Position numbers and translations under genes: made by a program
Shown here: positions 6,990-13,844 of the stretch, piece after piece
Layout of the letters: every line of letters starts with the position of its first letter
How positions within the stretch are numbered: the stretch's first letter is position 1
Notes under the pieces: generated by a model
Seen by the model: only the letters and a program-made list of their open reading frames with translations
What the model was told of the DNA's origin: nothing
The model's database searches: none
Origin: Magnetominusculus dajiuhuensis
Lineage (GTDB): Bacteria; Nitrospirota; Thermodesulfovibrionia; Thermodesulfovibrionales; Magnetobacteriaceae
Direction: 5' to 3'
DNA length: 14,220 nt
Assembly: GCF_046044395.1 (NCBI RefSeq)
Contig: NZ_JBJUSG010000098.1
Coordinates: forward strand, 1-14,220

Positions 6990-8488
6990 CCCTTCCCTAT
7001 CCCATATTTCTTCACCTTATAACCTATCTGTCTGGGTGTAATGCCCAGTAATTTTGCCGCCTTGGCGTAAATCCAATCGGTTGTTTTCAGGGCGTCAATG
7101 ATGCCTTCTTTTTCGGCCTGATTGAGCGGCGTAATCTTATGGCCTTGTATATGGCTGGCCGCGTTTCTTATATTTAACGGCAAATCCCGCGGTTGTACCA
7201 TTTTCCCCGGCGACATGATGACGAGGCGTTCTATCGTGTTTTCGAGTTCCCTGATGTTGCCCGGCCACCAGTACTCTGCCATAGAGTTCATTACCTCCGG
7301 CGATATTTCCACACTTGTTGAATTTTCCTTGTTGAATTTAGCCAGAAAAAAGGCAATCAACTCGTCCATGTCTTCCTTCCTTTGCCTTAACGGGGGAAGG
7401 AACATCGGCACTACGTTGAGCCTGTAGTAGAGGTCTTCTCTAAACCCACCCTCTCCAACCAATCGGACGAGGTCTTTGGCCGTAGCGGCAATTACCCTTA
7501 CATCAACCTTTATAGTTCTTTCTGAACCTACCCTTTCAAACTCCCTTTCCTGTATAACGCGGAGAATTTTGGGCTGAAGCCCCAGTGACAAGTCCCCGAT
7601 CTCATCAAGAAAGATAGTGCCCTTGTGGGCAAGTTCAAACCTGCCCCTTCTCACTCCCGAAGCGCCGGTGAAAGCGCCCTTTTCATGGCCAAATAACTCT
7701 GTCTCCAAAAGGCCTTCCGGTATTGACGCGCAGTTTAGTTTTATAAAAGGCTGCTTTGCCCGTGGACTCATATAGTGGACGGCCTTTGCTATAAGCTCCT
7801 TGCCCGTACCGCTTTCCCCTGTTATCATCACGGTTGCCTTTGAGCCTGCAACCCTGTGGACGGCCTCAAACACCTCCTGCATTATTGAGGAGTTGCCAAT
7901 CACGTTTTCTATCCGGTATCTGCCCTTGAGTTCCACTTTCAGCGTATCGCGCTCGGCTATCAACCCCTGCACTTCCTGTTCCACCTGCCGGCTGAGTTTT
8001 ATGTGTTGGGCTATCAGCGAGGCGATTATCTTCAGTAGCCTGAGGTCAACGTCGAAAGAGGCCGTGGCATCCGCAAACAGCCTGTCAACGCTCAATACCC
8101 CAAGCACATCCCTTTTAAACATAATCGGCACGCACAAAAATGCGATGTTATTTTTACTAATATCCTTTCTTGAGCCTGTCCTGTTTAAGAACACCGGCTC
8201 GTCTCCAACGTTCGGCACCACTATGGGATAGCCGGACTTTGCCACCTGCCCGATGATTCCCTCGCCCAGTTTATATCTGCCCAACTGCAGCTCTTCTATT
8301 GTCAGGCCGTGGGCGGCCTTTATGATGACCTCGTCTCCTTCCACAAGGGCTACCGTGGCGCGTTGCATGTCAAGGAAATCGGAAAGCGCCTTCATTGCCC
8401 CTTTAAGCGTCTTATTTAAATCAAGGGAGGCACCTAGCAGCTTGCTTATCTCGTATAGTGTTGTCAGTTGCTGTGAATGTCTGTCCAT
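6980..8488 (-). CDS. nifA: NifA-family sigma-54-dependent transcriptional activator
   Basis: This 502-residue activator has a GAF sensor domain (about 20-165), whose L-G-E-G-I-I-G and E-P-V-F-L-N-R-T are typical of NifA. A short coiled linker follows. The AAA+ domain has Walker A G-E-S-G-T-G-K-E at 224-231, the sigma-54 contact loop G-A-F-T-G-A at 271-276, Walker B I-F-L-D-E at 292-296, F-R-E-D-L-Y-Y-R-L at 349-357 and W-P-G-N-I-R-E-L-E-N at 408-417. The C-terminal Fis-type helix-turn-helix ends A-A-K-L-L-G-I-T-P-R-Q-I-G-Y. The cysteine motif found in oxygen-sensitive rhizobial NifA, between AAA+ and DNA-binding domains, is absent. NifA opens sigma-54 promoters for nitrogenase genes, none of which is in the window. 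It starts directly after the radC stop, with AGGGGG upstream, so it is probably co-transcribed with radC. Confidence 0.88.
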   Translation of the reverse strand: MDRHSQQLTTLYEISKLLGASLDLNKTLKGAMKALSDFLDMQRATVALVEGDEVIIKAAHGLTIEELQLGRYKLGEGIIGQVAKSGYPIVVPNVGDEPVFLNRTGSRKDISKNNIAFLCVPIMFKRDVLGVLSVDRLFADATASFDVDLRLLKIIASLIAQHIKLSRQVEQEVQGLIAERDTLKVELKGRYRIENVIGNSSIMQEVFEAVHRVAGSKATVMITGESGTGKELIAKAVHYMSPRAKQPFIKLNCASIPEGLLETELFGHEKGAFTGASGVRRGRFELAHKGTIFLDEIGDLSLGLQPKILRVIQEREFERVGSERTIKVDVRVIAATAKDLVRLVGEGGFREDLYYRLNVVPMFLPPLRQRKEDMDELIAFFLAKFNKENSTSVEISPEVMNSMAEYWWPGNIRELENTIERLVIMSPGKMVQPRDLPLNIRNAASHIQGHKITPLNQAEKEGIIDALKTTDWIYAKAAKLLGITPRQIGYKVKKYGIGKGQS

Positions 8489-9193
8489 TTAGAGCAGCCC
8501 CCTGTCGGAAAAACTCAAAAAAGAGTGTTTTGTGACAATTAAATGGTCGTGAATGGCAATCCCAAGCCCGGCGGCGGTCTCCTGTATGCTGTGCGTGAGG
8601 CTTAAGTCATAGCCTGACGGCTCTGTGGAGCCAGCCGGGTGGTTATGTACCAGAATCAGCGCGCTTGCCTTATGTTTCAGGGCGTTTTCGAATATCTTTC
8701 TTGGATACACGGTGAGGCGGTTGACGATTCCCTCGCCCATTACCTCCTCGGCTACTATTTCGTTAATCGTATTGAGATAGAGTACAAGAAATTGCTCATT
8801 TGAGTTTGAGCCAATGGAAGTCCTCAGGTAGTCAATTATATCTTCGGGGCTATTTATCGCCTTTCTTTTGATTTGTTTTTGCCTTAGATATATGGTACCG
8901 AGGTCTTTGACAAGTTTAATCAGCGTGGCAGATTGAAGGCCTATGCCTTCGACTTCCATCAGTGTCTCTTTGTCGGCGTCGAGAATGTTTTGGATGCTGC
9001 CGAACCGGCGTAACAGCCGCTTGGCCTCCGGCTTTACGTCTTTTTGCGTACGGGCAAAGGTCAGAAGAAGCTCAAGCATCTCGTATTCGGCCAGTGAATT
9101 TGCCCCTTTCTCTACGTACCTCTGCCTCAGTCTCGCGCGATGCCCCGCGTGATGAGGTTTGCCGGATTTACCGTTATTGGGTTTAATATCCAT
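8489..9193 (-). CDS. radC: RadC/MPN+ (JAMM) family protein
   Basis: The 234-residue protein has the standard RadC layout. The N-terminus contains G-H-R-A-R-L-R-Q-R, a helix-hairpin-helix lies around V-E-G-I-G-L, and the C-terminal JAMM metalloprotease-like domain carries H-N-H-P-A-G-S-T-E-P-S-x2-D. Two histidines and the aspartate of that motif are the zinc ligands in JAMM enzymes. RadC proteins were linked to DNA repair, but their biochemical role remains unsettled. Chromosomal and mobile-element copies both occur; this one ends exactly where nifA begins, an unusual pairing suggesting a shared transcript. No convincing ribosome site precedes the ATG at 9193, where a tandem 12-bp repeat sits instead. 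Confidence 0.92.
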   Translation of the reverse strand: MDIKPNNGKSGKPHHAGHRARLRQRYVEKGANSLAEYEMLELLLTFARTQKDVKPEAKRLLRRFGSIQNILDADKETLMEVEGIGLQSATLIKLVKDLGTIYLRQKQIKRKAINSPEDIIDYLRTSIGSNSNEQFLVLYLNTINEIVAEEVMGEGIVNRLTVYPRKIFENALKHKASALILVHNHPAGSTEPSGYDLSLTHSIQETAAGLGIAIHDHLIVTKHSFLSFSDRGLL

Positions 9194-9195
9194 TT

Positions 9196-9219
9196 TTCGT
9201 TGTGGCCTTCGTTGTGGCC
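9196..9219. repeat. Tandem 12-bp repeat just upstream of radC
   Basis: TTCGTTGTGGCC occurs twice without a gap (9196-9207, 9208-9219), two bases upstream of the radC start. It covers the place where a ribosome binding site would lie, so copy number could affect radC-nifA expression. Confidence 0.55.
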
Positions 9220-9316
9220 GGGTGTCGCTTAGGCCGGTTTTGAGACTCTGTGCCGTTTACCGACTGCCGCCCACATAAAGGTAACATATTTTCACGTAAC
9301 TTATCAATAAAATCGT

Positions 9317-9344
9317 TTGTCGCGCCATTTGATATGAATATAGC
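9317..9344 (+). promoter_or_regulatory. Possible promoter for the coiled-coil/cyclase operon
   Basis: TTGTCG (9317-9322) and TATAGC (9339-9344) are 16 bases apart, the same spacing and -10 hexamer as the better promoter before hydB. The -35 match is moderate, so this is a weak candidate. Confidence 0.2.
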
Positions 9345-9459
9345 GGCGGCACTACCGGCTTTTCCTGGCATTAGAAGCCGTCAAAATATCCTGTTTCAAT
9401 TACTGAATTCTTTTTTAGTTGCGGACAATACCGCTTCTATGATACTATCTATGTTTACT

Positions 9460-9897
9460 ATGCAAAGAGACATTGGCAATGAAGACGAACTACAGGGCGC
9501 TCTTACAGAGAACCGGTATCTGAAAGATACGATAGAGGCGATGCGCAAACAACTCGAATTCTGTCACTTTGACAAAGAGGACTCTATCAGAAGGGCGGCC
9601 GTGGCGGCCAATGCGGATATCTCGCAGCTTCAGGCCACCATAATTGAGCTGAGAAAGGAACTCCAGCGCGTGGGCAGGGAAAAGGAGGCGGAGGTTCAGA
9701 AAACTGCCGCCACGATGACCGACGAGGCAAATCAGATCAAGGCAATAGTTGCCGGTATGCGCCGCGAGATGGAGGCAATGTCCTTTGAGTTTGATAAACG
9801 CCTTGATACTGAGCGCGCTGCCCATCGGGCCGAAATCAAACAGTTACACAAGACTATTCAGGTACTCAGAGAGGAATTAGAGGTCAAACACACATAG
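9460..9897 (+). CDS. Coiled-coil protein upstream of adenylate cyclase
   Basis: The protein is dominated by an alpha-helical coiled coil running from about residue 10 to the end, with heptad-like spacing of Leu/Ile/Met and dense Glu/Lys/Arg, and no catalytic motif. The frame is open back to 9250, and Met codons occur at 9250, 9334, 9439, 9451 and 9460. None has a recognisable ribosome site. The 9460 start, giving 145 residues, is chosen because the coiled-coil-like sequence begins just after it; a longer protein of up to 215 residues cannot be excluded. Two bases separate its stop from the cyclase start, so the pair is an operon. A scaffolding, dimerisation or localisation role for the cyclase is an inference from position. 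Confidence 0.6.
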   Translation: MQRDIGNEDELQGALTENRYLKDTIEAMRKQLEFCHFDKEDSIRRAAVAANADISQLQATIIELRKELQRVGREKEAEVQKTAATMTDEANQIKAIVAGMRREMEAMSFEFDKRLDTERAAHRAEIKQLHKTIQVLREELEVKHT

Positions 9898-9899
9898 AG

Positions 9900-12197
9900 A
9901 TGAAAAAGAATACTGACAATCCTGCAACCGTCCCGGACACTATGCAGGGCAAGCTCCATGAGCTTGAACAGGGCCTCAAGCAGGCGGAGATGCTGCTCAG
10001 CATATCAAACAAGCTGGCCGCAATAGACTCAATGGATGGGATTTTGGAAGTATTTGTTAATATGGCCATCCATGAGCTTTCAGCCGAACGCGGCTCTATT
10101 TTCCTCAATGACAGGGGCACGGGAGAGCTGTACTCCATTGTAGCCCAGGGTGGTTTTAAACGTCAGATTCGCTTTCTCAACACGAGTGGTATCGCGGGTG
10201 ATGTCTTTAAAATGGCCAAGGGCGTCATTGTCAACGACGCATACAAGGATAAACGTTTTAATCGGGAAATAGACCAGCAGACGGGCTATAAGACCAGGAA
10301 CATGGTCTGCGTCCCGATAGTTACGGGAAAGTCTGATGTGCTTGGCGTTGTGCAGGTTCTCAATAAACAAGCTGGTAAGTTTACCACTGATGACATGAAT
10401 CTCCTTGAGGCAATGACAACTCAGGCGGCAATTGTGCTGCAAACCGCCCAGTTTGTGGAGCAGATGCAGTGCTCACGCGCCCAGGAGCTGGAGTTTCTTG
10501 ACATAGTGGCAGACATCACGTCTGAGATTGAGTTGAGCACGCTGCTTCAGAAAGTGATGAGCGAGGCCACAAAAATGCTCCATGCCGAACGCTCCACGCT
10601 CTTTATCAACGACGCCAAGACCAATGAGTTATGGTCAATGGTCGGCGAGGGTATTGACGCCACGCAGATACGCTTCCCAAATCATTTAGGGATTGCGGGG
10701 GCGGTCTTTACAAGCGGCAAGTCGGTGAACATACCTTATGCGTACGCTGATTTGCGTTTTAATCCGGCGTTTGATTATAAGACGGGATTTTTCACGCGCT
10801 CTATACTCTGCACCCCTGTGGCAAACAAGCAGGGCAAGGTAATAGGCGTCACGCAGGTGCTGAACAAGCGCGGCGGCCCGTTTACCGATGAGGATGAGTC
10901 CCGGCTGAAGGCCTTTACCGCACAAATCTCTATTGCCCTTGAAAACGCAAAGCTCTTTAATGACATTCAAAACATGAAAAATTATAATGAAAGTATGCTC
11001 CAGAGTATGAGTAACGGGGTTATTACGCTTGATGAGGAAGGAAAGATAATCACATGCAACGCATCAGGGCTGCGTATATTAAAGACAGACGTAGAGCAAA
11101 TAATAGGCAAAGAGACAGGCAGTTTTTTCACAGGACAAAACTCATGGATTCTTGACAAGGTAAGACAGGTTGAGCAGACGCGAAGCGCCGAGATAACTAT
11201 GGACGCCGCGCTCATTTTTAACGGGGAGAGTGTGTCGGCCAACGTAACGGTGCTGCCGCTGGTAAGTGACGAAAAGAAGAAGCTCGGAAATATGATAATA
11301 CTGGAGGACATCTCCGGCGAGAAGCGTATGAAATCCACTATGTCGCGCTATATGGACCCGGCGCTGGCTGATCAGCTCCTCGCCGGGGGCGACGACATCT
11401 TAGGCGGCAAGAGCACGCTGGCCACGGTGTTATTTTCTGACATACGCGGCTTCACCACCTTTACCGAGGAACTTGGGGCACACGGCACAGTAAGTCTGCT
11501 CAATGAGTATTTCACCCTGATGATGGAATGTATTCAGGCCGAAGGCGGGATGTTGGATAAGTTCATAGGCGACGCCATAATGGCGGGCTTTGGCATACCT
11601 ATCCCGTATGACGATAACGAGGACAGGGCGCTGCGATGCGCCATTGAGATGATCAAGTCCTTGTGGCAGTGGAATATCAAACGCGTCGCCGACAAGAAGA
11701 AACCTATTGACATAGGCATCGGCCTCAACACCGACACCGTGGTATCAGGAAATATTGGTTCGCCAAAGAGAATGGATTTTACGATGATAGGAGACGGCGT
11801 CAATCTGGCCTCAAGGCTTGAGTCGGCGTGTAAGCAGTATGGAGCGAGGATTCTCATCTCTGAAAACACCTACCACAAACTGCGCGGCATATATCAGGTG
11901 CGTGATATTGACGACGTCATAGTGAAGGGAAAGACGAGGGCGGTGAGGATATATGAAGTCCTGGATTACCATACTGAGGAGACATTTCCACGCCTCATGG
12001 AGGTAGCGGGATATTTCAGGGAAGGACGCAAGGCATACCAGGCAGGAGACTGGGACCACTCGGCAAAGCTATTCAGGGAATCGCTGAAGCTGCACCCGGC
12101 GGACAAACTTTCACAAATCTATGTCGAACGCTGCGAACAACTTCAGGCCGACCCGCCAACAACATGGAACGGCGTCTGGAAGATGACCTCGAAGTAG
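9900..12197 (+). CDS. Class III adenylate cyclase with GAF-GAF-PAS sensor and C-terminal helical repeat
   Basis: This 765-residue soluble protein should make cAMP from ATP. The domain order is GAF-A (about 45-185), GAF-B (about 205-350), PAS (about 365-470), cyclase homology domain (about 500-690), and a TPR-like C-terminal helical pair (about 705-740). Metal-binding aspartates D514 (S-D-I-R-G-F-T) and D558 (K-F-I-G-D) are present, as are transition-state residues N635 and R639 (N-L-A-S-R-L-E). K554 and D626 are at the positions that select adenine, so it is an adenylate rather than guanylate cyclase. GAF-B contains the full N-K-x(n)-F-x3-D-E cyclic-nucleotide signature (N322, K323, F328, D332, E333); GAF-A has it with the last Glu replaced (N155, K156, F161, D165). 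This resembles cyanobacterial CyaB1/CyaB2, which bind cAMP in their GAF domains. No membrane segment is seen. Confidence 0.9.
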   Translation: MKKNTDNPATVPDTMQGKLHELEQGLKQAEMLLSISNKLAAIDSMDGILEVFVNMAIHELSAERGSIFLNDRGTGELYSIVAQGGFKRQIRFLNTSGIAGDVFKMAKGVIVNDAYKDKRFNREIDQQTGYKTRNMVCVPIVTGKSDVLGVVQVLNKQAGKFTTDDMNLLEAMTTQAAIVLQTAQFVEQMQCSRAQELEFLDIVADITSEIELSTLLQKVMSEATKMLHAERSTLFINDAKTNELWSMVGEGIDATQIRFPNHLGIAGAVFTSGKSVNIPYAYADLRFNPAFDYKTGFFTRSILCTPVANKQGKVIGVTQVLNKRGGPFTDEDESRLKAFTAQISIALENAKLFNDIQNMKNYNESMLQSMSNGVITLDEEGKIITCNASGLRILKTDVEQIIGKETGSFFTGQNSWILDKVRQVEQTRSAEITMDAALIFNGESVSANVTVLPLVSDEKKKLGNMIILEDISGEKRMKSTMSRYMDPALADQLLAGGDDILGGKSTLATVLFSDIRGFTTFTEELGAHGTVSLLNEYFTLMMECIQAEGGMLDKFIGDAIMAGFGIPIPYDDNEDRALRCAIEMIKSLWQWNIKRVADKKKPIDIGIGLNTDTVVSGNIGSPKRMDFTMIGDGVNLASRLESACKQYGARILISENTYHKLRGIYQVRDIDDVIVKGKTRAVRIYEVLDYHTEETFPRLMEVAGYFREGRKAYQAGDWDHSAKLFRESLKLHPADKLSQIYVERCEQLQADPPTTWNGVWKMTSK

Positions 12198-12242
12198 CCT
12201 TTAATTTATTTGCCACCACGTCAGACGTTGTCATCAGAATAG

Positions 12243-12259
12243 AAGGAGATTAATACAGC
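12243..12259 (+). repeat. 17-bp direct repeat, left copy, flanking the rpn cassette
   Basis: AAGGAGATTAATACAGC is identical to 13345-13361. The match stops on both sides (G versus T before, A versus G after). Here it precedes no start codon at a suitable distance, whereas the right copy supplies the ribosome site of hicB. Confidence 0.75.
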
Positions 12260-12280
12260 ACCCTTCCCCCCTCAAAATGT

Positions 12281-12293
12281 TATAATGCCGCCA
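12281..12293 (+). promoter_or_regulatory. -10 box giving a predicted leaderless rpn transcript
   Basis: A perfect TATAAT (12281-12286) ends six bases before the ATG at 12293, so the expected transcript start falls on or next to the start codon. No ribosome binding site lies between, and no good -35 hexamer is visible. Confidence 0.45.
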
Positions 12294-13183
12294 TGTCTAA
12301 ACAGTACGATAAAATTCTCAAGGAAATCCTGAAAGACGTGGTTGATACTCTGATATCAAAGGTACTCGGCTTGAAAATTATTAGATCTACGGCCATAGAG
12401 ACAAAACTTCAGATTACCAATGAACGTGAGGCTGATTTTATTCTATTGGTAGAATTCGAAGATGGCTCCAAATCCATCCTGCATATCGAGTTTCAGGCGA
12501 CAAACTTTTCCCAAATGATATACAGGGAGTTGCAGTACTGGACGTTTATCACCATAATTCACGGTATTCATCCGATGCAATACGTGTTTTATATAGGCAA
12601 CGAACCGCTTACTATGAAAGACAGCCTCTTAACAGAGACTACTGCCCACAGCTATCATTTAATAGATATGAGGACCGTTGACTGCGGGAAGTTTTTATTT
12701 TCTGATAAGCCTGAAGAGGTTATAATCTCTATTTTATGCAATTATCAGCAGAAAGGTGTTACAATATTTATACAAGAGATACTAACGCGCTTGAAGGAGT
12801 TGGTGCCGGAAGAGACGCTACGGGGCAAGTACATAAGGCAGGTGGAAGTCCTGTCTCAGTTGAGAAATTTGCAGAGCGAAGTGTGTAAGGAGGCGGAGGC
12901 TATGGCATTAGTTTATGATTTAGAGAGAGATGTGAGGTTTAGGCAGGGGCGTGAGCGGGGGATGATTGAGGGGAAAGAAAAGTGGACGCTTGAGGGGAAA
13001 CGGAAAGGCTTACTTGAGGGCATTGAATTAGGGCTTGAACTCAAATATGGTTCAGCGGGACTTGAGTTGATGGGTATGGTTCGTGCAATACCTACTGTGG
13101 ATAAATTGGAGGAGTTCAAAAATCTTATCAGGAAAGCCGGTTCGCTGGATGAGTTGAGGGGGGTTTTTGAAAATAGTATATAA
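12293..13183 (+). CDS. Rpn family PD-(D/E)XK nuclease / putative transposase
   Basis: The 296-residue protein matches the Rpn (YhgA-like) family, DNA endonucleases that promote RecA-independent recombination. Many were first annotated as putative transposases. The nuclease core has D48 (E-A-D-F-I) and E66-F-Q68 (H-I-E-F-Q), the E-x-Q variant usual in this family, followed by M-I-Y-R-E-L-Q-Y-W, a conserved helix. The C-terminus has the typical G-x-x-x-G-rich charged repeats (R-E-R-G-M-I-E-G-K-E-K-W then E-G-K-R-K-G-L-L-E-G-I). All core residues are present, so it is probably intact. Translation is likely leaderless from ATG 12293. The gene sits inside a segment bracketed by identical 17-bp repeats, immediately upstream of hicBA. 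Its biological substrate is unknown. Confidence 0.85.
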   Translation: MSKQYDKILKEILKDVVDTLISKVLGLKIIRSTAIETKLQITNEREADFILLVEFEDGSKSILHIEFQATNFSQMIYRELQYWTFITIIHGIHPMQYVFYIGNEPLTMKDSLLTETTAHSYHLIDMRTVDCGKFLFSDKPEEVIISILCNYQQKGVTIFIQEILTRLKELVPEETLRGKYIRQVEVLSQLRNLQSEVCKEAEAMALVYDLERDVRFRQGRERGMIEGKEKWTLEGKRKGLLEGIELGLELKYGSAGLELMGMVRAIPTVDKLEEFKNLIRKAGSLDELRGVFENSI

Positions 13184-13257
13184 AACGTCGGCACAGCGTG
13201 GTGCGTGACAGAAAACATCGGACAGTTATGAGCATACACCCGTTTCCCCTGAACAGT

Positions 13258-13280
13258 AAAAGCAACCTGTCCCCTTTACC
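13258..13280 (-). repeat. GGGACAGG-type dispersed repeat, copy 2 (inverted)
   Basis: Read on the minus strand, this gives GGTAAAGGGGACAGGTTGCTTTT, near-identical to 2346-2370 on the plus strand apart from a two-base indel and a few substitutions. It lies within the rpn-containing segment. Confidence 0.4.
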
Positions 13281-13344
13281 TTGTTTATAAAAGCACGTCA
13301 TTATAGGCGTACAAGGAGACAGACAGGCGGCTTTTTCGTATATT

Positions 13345-13361
13345 AAGGAGATTAATACAGC
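13345..13361 (+). repeat. 17-bp direct repeat, right copy, with the hicB ribosome site
   Basis: This is identical to 12243-12259. Its AAGGAG lies twelve bases before the hicB ATG (13363) and is the only plausible ribosome binding site for that gene. Confidence 0.75.
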
Positions 13362-13362
13362 G

Positions 13363-13569
13363 ATGTTAAGAAATTTAATTTTAGAGTATTGGATAGATGA
13401 GGGTTGGTACGTAGGCAGACTGCGGGAAGTCCCCGGGGTGTTTAGCCAGGGTGAGACGCTTGGACAATTAGAGGATAATATCAGAGAGGCATATAAGCTC
13501 ATGAGAGATGAAGACGGCATTATTTATCAAACGGACGTCATCACCAAGGAAATAGCAGTTGAGGTGTGA
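13363..13569 (+). CDS. hicB: HicB-like antitoxin
   Basis: This 68-residue protein has the partial RNase-H-like fold signature of HicB antitoxins: W-Y-V-G-R-L-R-E-V-P-G-V-F-S-Q-G-E-T-L, then N-I-R-E-A-Y. It would bind and neutralise the HicA toxin. Many short HicB proteins of this size lack a separate DNA-binding domain, and none is visible here, so transcriptional autoregulation may be indirect. The ATG at 13363 follows AAGGAG in the direct repeat. Its stop overlaps the hicA start (GTGA, 13566-13569). Gene order is antitoxin first, toxin second, the reverse of the founding hicAB but common in this family. Confidence 0.82.
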   Translation: MLRNLILEYWIDEGWYVGRLREVPGVFSQGETLGQLEDNIREAYKLMRDEDGIIYQTDVITKEIAVEV

Positions 13570-13745
13570 AAAGGCGCGATTTTGTTCGTGAGTTAGTGAG
13601 TTTTGGTTGTTATCTAAGCCGCCGCGGCAGCAATCATGACATATATGTCAATTCCAGAAATGGAAAGAAGTCGCCGTTGCCGAGACATACTGAGATCAAA
13701 GAAAGCCTATGTGTGTTGATTAGGAAACAACTTGGGCTGAAATAG
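13566..13745 (+). CDS. hicA: HicA-like toxin (small, GTG start)
   Basis: This 59-residue protein is easily missed because it is short and begins with GTG. It starts M-K-R-R-D-F-V-R-E-L, continues G-C-Y-L-S-R-R-G-S-N-H-D-I-Y-V and ends with P-L-P-R-H-T-E-I-K, then L-I-R-K-Q-L-G-L-K. This is the double-stranded-RNA-binding-like fold of HicA, with the catalytic histidine at H24 in the G-S-x-H context. HicA toxins cleave mRNA to arrest growth. Its start overlaps the hicB stop by four bases, so toxin synthesis is coupled to the antitoxin. No frameshift or missing key residue is seen, so the pair is probably functional. The assignment is by motif reading only. Confidence 0.82.
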   Translation: MKRRDFVRELVSFGCYLSRRGSNHDIYVNSRNGKKSPLPRHTEIKESLCVLIRKQLGLK

Positions 13746-13774
13746 CATAGGACATGCCCTGTTCAGCTTGTCGA

Positions 13775-13810
13775 TAGGGGATTAAGTATTATATCCTCTT
13801 AATTCCCCTA
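13775..13810. terminator. Hairpin between hicA and the minus-strand fragment, possible terminator
   Basis: TAGGGGATTAAG (13775-13786) pairs with CTTAATTCCCCTA (13798-13810) with a single bulge, around an 11-base loop. An outer pairing of TCGATAGG (13771-13778) with CCTATCGA (13817-13824) is an alternative. Neither side has a clear T-run, so intrinsic termination is uncertain. It lies between two converging units, where a bidirectional terminator would be expected. Confidence 0.4.
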
Positions 13811-13844
13811 CCGTTGCCTATCGAACTCAGATCTAAGACAGATT

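Larger units (their letters stand above)
9194..9438. other. Divergent intergenic region between radC and the coiled-coil gene
   Basis: About 245 bases separate the two divergent units, and promoters for both must lie here or nearby. Open frames cross it on both strands, but neither has a ribosome site or recognisable protein sequence. On the plus strand, apart from a weak promoter candidate at 9317-9344 and the 12-bp tandem repeat, I see no strong palindrome, terminator or sigma-54 element. Confidence 0.4.

Noticed and set aside
9183..9371. 62-codon minus-strand frame ending over the radC start
   Set aside because: No ribosome site or family resemblance; its C-terminus merely translates the 12-bp tandem repeat. 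A role as an upstream peptide cannot be excluded but is unsupported.
9250..9459. N-terminal extension of the coiled-coil gene from ATG 9250
   Set aside because: No ribosome site, no heptad pattern, and it would cover most of the divergent promoter region; kept only as a stated alternative start.
13128..13520. 130-codon minus-strand frame across the rpn end and hicB
   Set aside because: It overlaps two well-supported plus-strand genes and the intergenic repeat, with no ribosome site and no family resemblance.
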